From NCBI RefSeq assembly GCF_023380205.1, contig NZ_CP093361.1, forward strand, positions 434,001 to 498,000: a stretch of 64,000 nt of DNA, given 5' to 3'. Shown one piece after another: positions 63,041 through 64,000 of the stretch (within the stretch, counting starts at the first letter, position 1; every line of letters begins with the position of its first letter). The stretch comes from Nicoliella spurrieriana (lineage in GTDB: Bacteria; Bacillota; Bacilli; Lactobacillales; Lactobacillaceae). A program made the translations under genes and the position numbers. Below the pieces are notes generated by a model. It did no database searches. It was not told the DNA's origin and saw only the letters and a list, made by a program, of their open reading frames with translations.

Positions 63041-63091
63041 AAAGGACTCTATCACTCATTAGATTAAAGTTAATGGTGATAGAGCCCCTTT
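63041..63091. terminator. Bidirectional terminator
   Basis: AAAGGaCTCTATCAC and GTGATAGAGcCCCTTT form a long stem between convergent genes. Confidence 0.85.
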
Positions 63092-63130
63092 AGGTTAAAC
63101 ATTTAGTTGATTATAATATCCAGTGGGACA

Positions 63131-63304
63131 TTAATAATGGCGATTATTAATTATCTTCATAATAATTAAGCCGTTTAAAATTAGGAGCATCGCCTGAAAA
63201 ACTTTAGAAATAATATTTTCTGAAATACTAGGGGTAGCACCGATTAAAACGTATATCAATGAGCTAACGAAGAAAACTAAACTAAGTAGCCAGTTCTTTT
63301 TCAA
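63131..63304 (-). CDS. Small two-helix membrane protein
   Basis: A 57-residue protein starting at TTG 63304, directly after a strong GGAGGG ribosome binding site. The longer frame up to 63355 also starts at TTG but has no such site. Two membrane helices (~5-22 and ~33-52). Family unknown. Confidence 0.65.
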   Translation of the reverse strand: MKKNWLLSLVFFVSSLIYVLIGATPSISENIISKVFQAMLLILNGLIIMKIINNRHY

Positions 63305-63449
63305 ATTATCCCTCCTGGCATTTAATTTGGATGTCCTTTTAATCCAATTAGTCAATACTCATAGTAGCGATTCATAGCATGGTTGTCAATTTTAGTAGGG
63401 TTTGTCATGTTTGTCATGTTAGTAAAATTTAGCCTTTATTATAATTTTC

Positions 63450-63462
63450 GGGGGGGTATACT
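63450..63462 (+). promoter_or_regulatory. Promoter with a run of seven G next to the -10 box
   Basis: G7 (63450-63456) directly precedes TATACT (63457-63462), and TTTATT lies 16 nt upstream. Tandem TTTGTCATG repeats occur ~35-55 nt further upstream. It drives the MFS gene at 63487. Confidence 0.5.
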
Positions 63463-63486
63463 ATTTAACAATAGAGGGGGCATTGT

Positions 63487-64000
63487 ATGAAAAAAGACAC
63501 TAAATTAATTGGACTATTGATGAGCTCACAAGCACTATACCTATCCGCCATGAGTGTGGACATGACAATTACAGCACTAGTGGGGACCGAATTAGCACCT
63601 AGTAAAATATTAGCTACGCTTCCAATGGCATTAATTTCGATTTTAAGCGTAGTGGTTGCCCCGCAGATTCCTAAATTAGCCGGGCGCATCGGGTTGAAGA
63701 CCCTATTTATGGTTGGCGGCATTATCGCAGCCTTCGGTGGGCTAAGCTCGTGGGCTAGTATTAACGTTCACTCGTTTTTACTATTATGCTTAGGGACTTC
63801 CTGTGTGGGAATCTACCAAGCAATTGCGAATTACTACCGTTACGTGGCCGCTGATGTTTCCAAGGGTAATGAAGTTCGGAGCATTTCTTTGATCCTATCC
63901 GCTGGAACGGTGGCTGCAATTGTGGGGCCTGTGCTAGCAACCTGGACTAGTCAGGCATTGTTGCCAATATACTCAGGCGCATATTTACTAGTCGGGGCAT
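63487..64000 (+). CDS. MFS transporter, N-terminal part (cut by window edge)
   Basis: Open from ATG at 63487 (AGAGGGGGG ribosome binding site) to the right edge, 171 codons, with about five membrane helices. Features are MSVDMTITALVG in TM1, the motif-A-like PKLAGRIGLKTLF between TM2 and TM3, and GTVAAIVGPVLATW as motif C in TM5, consistent with a drug-antiporter-type MFS protein. Confidence 0.88.
   Translation, partial: MKKDTKLIGLLMSSQALYLSAMSVDMTITALVGTELAPSKILATLPMALISILSVVVAPQIPKLAGRIGLKTLFMVGGIIAAFGGLSSWASINVHSFLLLCLGTSCVGIYQAIANYYRYVAADVSKGNEVRSISLILSAGTVAAIVGPVLATWTSQALLPIYSGAYLLVGA

Noticed and set aside
1-64000. CRISPR array or cas genes
   Set aside because: No regularly spaced direct repeats and no Cas-like proteins were seen.

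Overview
The window is from a low-GC, Gram-positive lactic acid bacterium, most likely a member of the Lactobacillaceae. The evidence is the walRKHIJ-htrA-rlmH block, an L-2-hydroxyisocaproate dehydrogenase of the Weissella/Lactobacillus type, an MFS/DUF4811 pair, a T-box leader, CcpA cre sites, purine-rich ribosome binding sites, and the absence of respiratory genes. The pairing of a ROK fructokinase with glucose-6-phosphate isomerase fits a fructose-using species. I cannot name the species.

Layout. 1-2995: N-terminal ~998 residues of a very large secreted serine/asparagine-rich surface protein (minus strand, cut by the window edge). 3.0-4.7 kb: a long gene-poor stretch with several hairpins, then tRNA-Lys. 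4.7-15.8 kb: the WalRK cell-wall regulon core, HtrA, a MetQ-like lipoprotein, aspartase, a DnaA-box cluster, rlmH and a 2-hydroxyacid dehydrogenase. 15.8-24.8 kb: a thiol/peptide region with an orphan OppA, a free-standing 30-residue gene, two glutathione-reductase-like flavoproteins (one with an in-frame UGA inside its redox motif), two zinc-ribbon membrane proteins, a zinc-free ribosomal protein L36 that most ORF callers would miss, and a stand-alone glutamate-cysteine ligase. 25-31 kb: amidohydrolase, a divergent pair of ROK proteins (one apparently dead as a kinase) around two cre sites, pgi and two acetyltransferases. 31-35 kb: drug efflux MFS with its TetR, and a CDF/ArsR metal-efflux operon. 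35.4-40.6 kb: an accessory island with a tandem pair of DUF262 proteins (the second with an HNH-like C-terminus), preceded by a structured RNA, then a small membrane protein, a Panacea-like protein and a SHOCT protein. 40.6-43 kb: MFS and a secreted tyrosine phosphatase. 43-44 kb and 59-59.8 kb: four copies of a type I toxin/antisense-RNA module. 44-49.3 kb: argFCJBD with an ArgR operator. 49.5-52.8 kb: a frameshifted D-2-hydroxyacid dehydrogenase, then T-box, MetE-like enzyme, luxS and a small membrane peptide. 52.8-58.4 kb: TetR with its palindrome, an unknown protein, a 3-hydroxyisobutyrate-dehydrogenase-like enzyme and a three-gene ABC exporter. 60-62.2 kb: a second, AT-richer ABC exporter. 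62.3-64 kb: acetyltransferase, a small membrane protein and the start of an MFS gene.

The most notable points are the four-copy type I toxin family, in which the true toxin frame is hidden behind longer out-of-frame ORFs and one copy keeps only its antisense RNA; the tandem DUF262 and Panacea-like island; the self-contained cysteine-containing microgene at 17.6-17.7 kb; and the UGA in the redox motif of a flavoprotein. All calls come from reading the sequence, and no database search was run.
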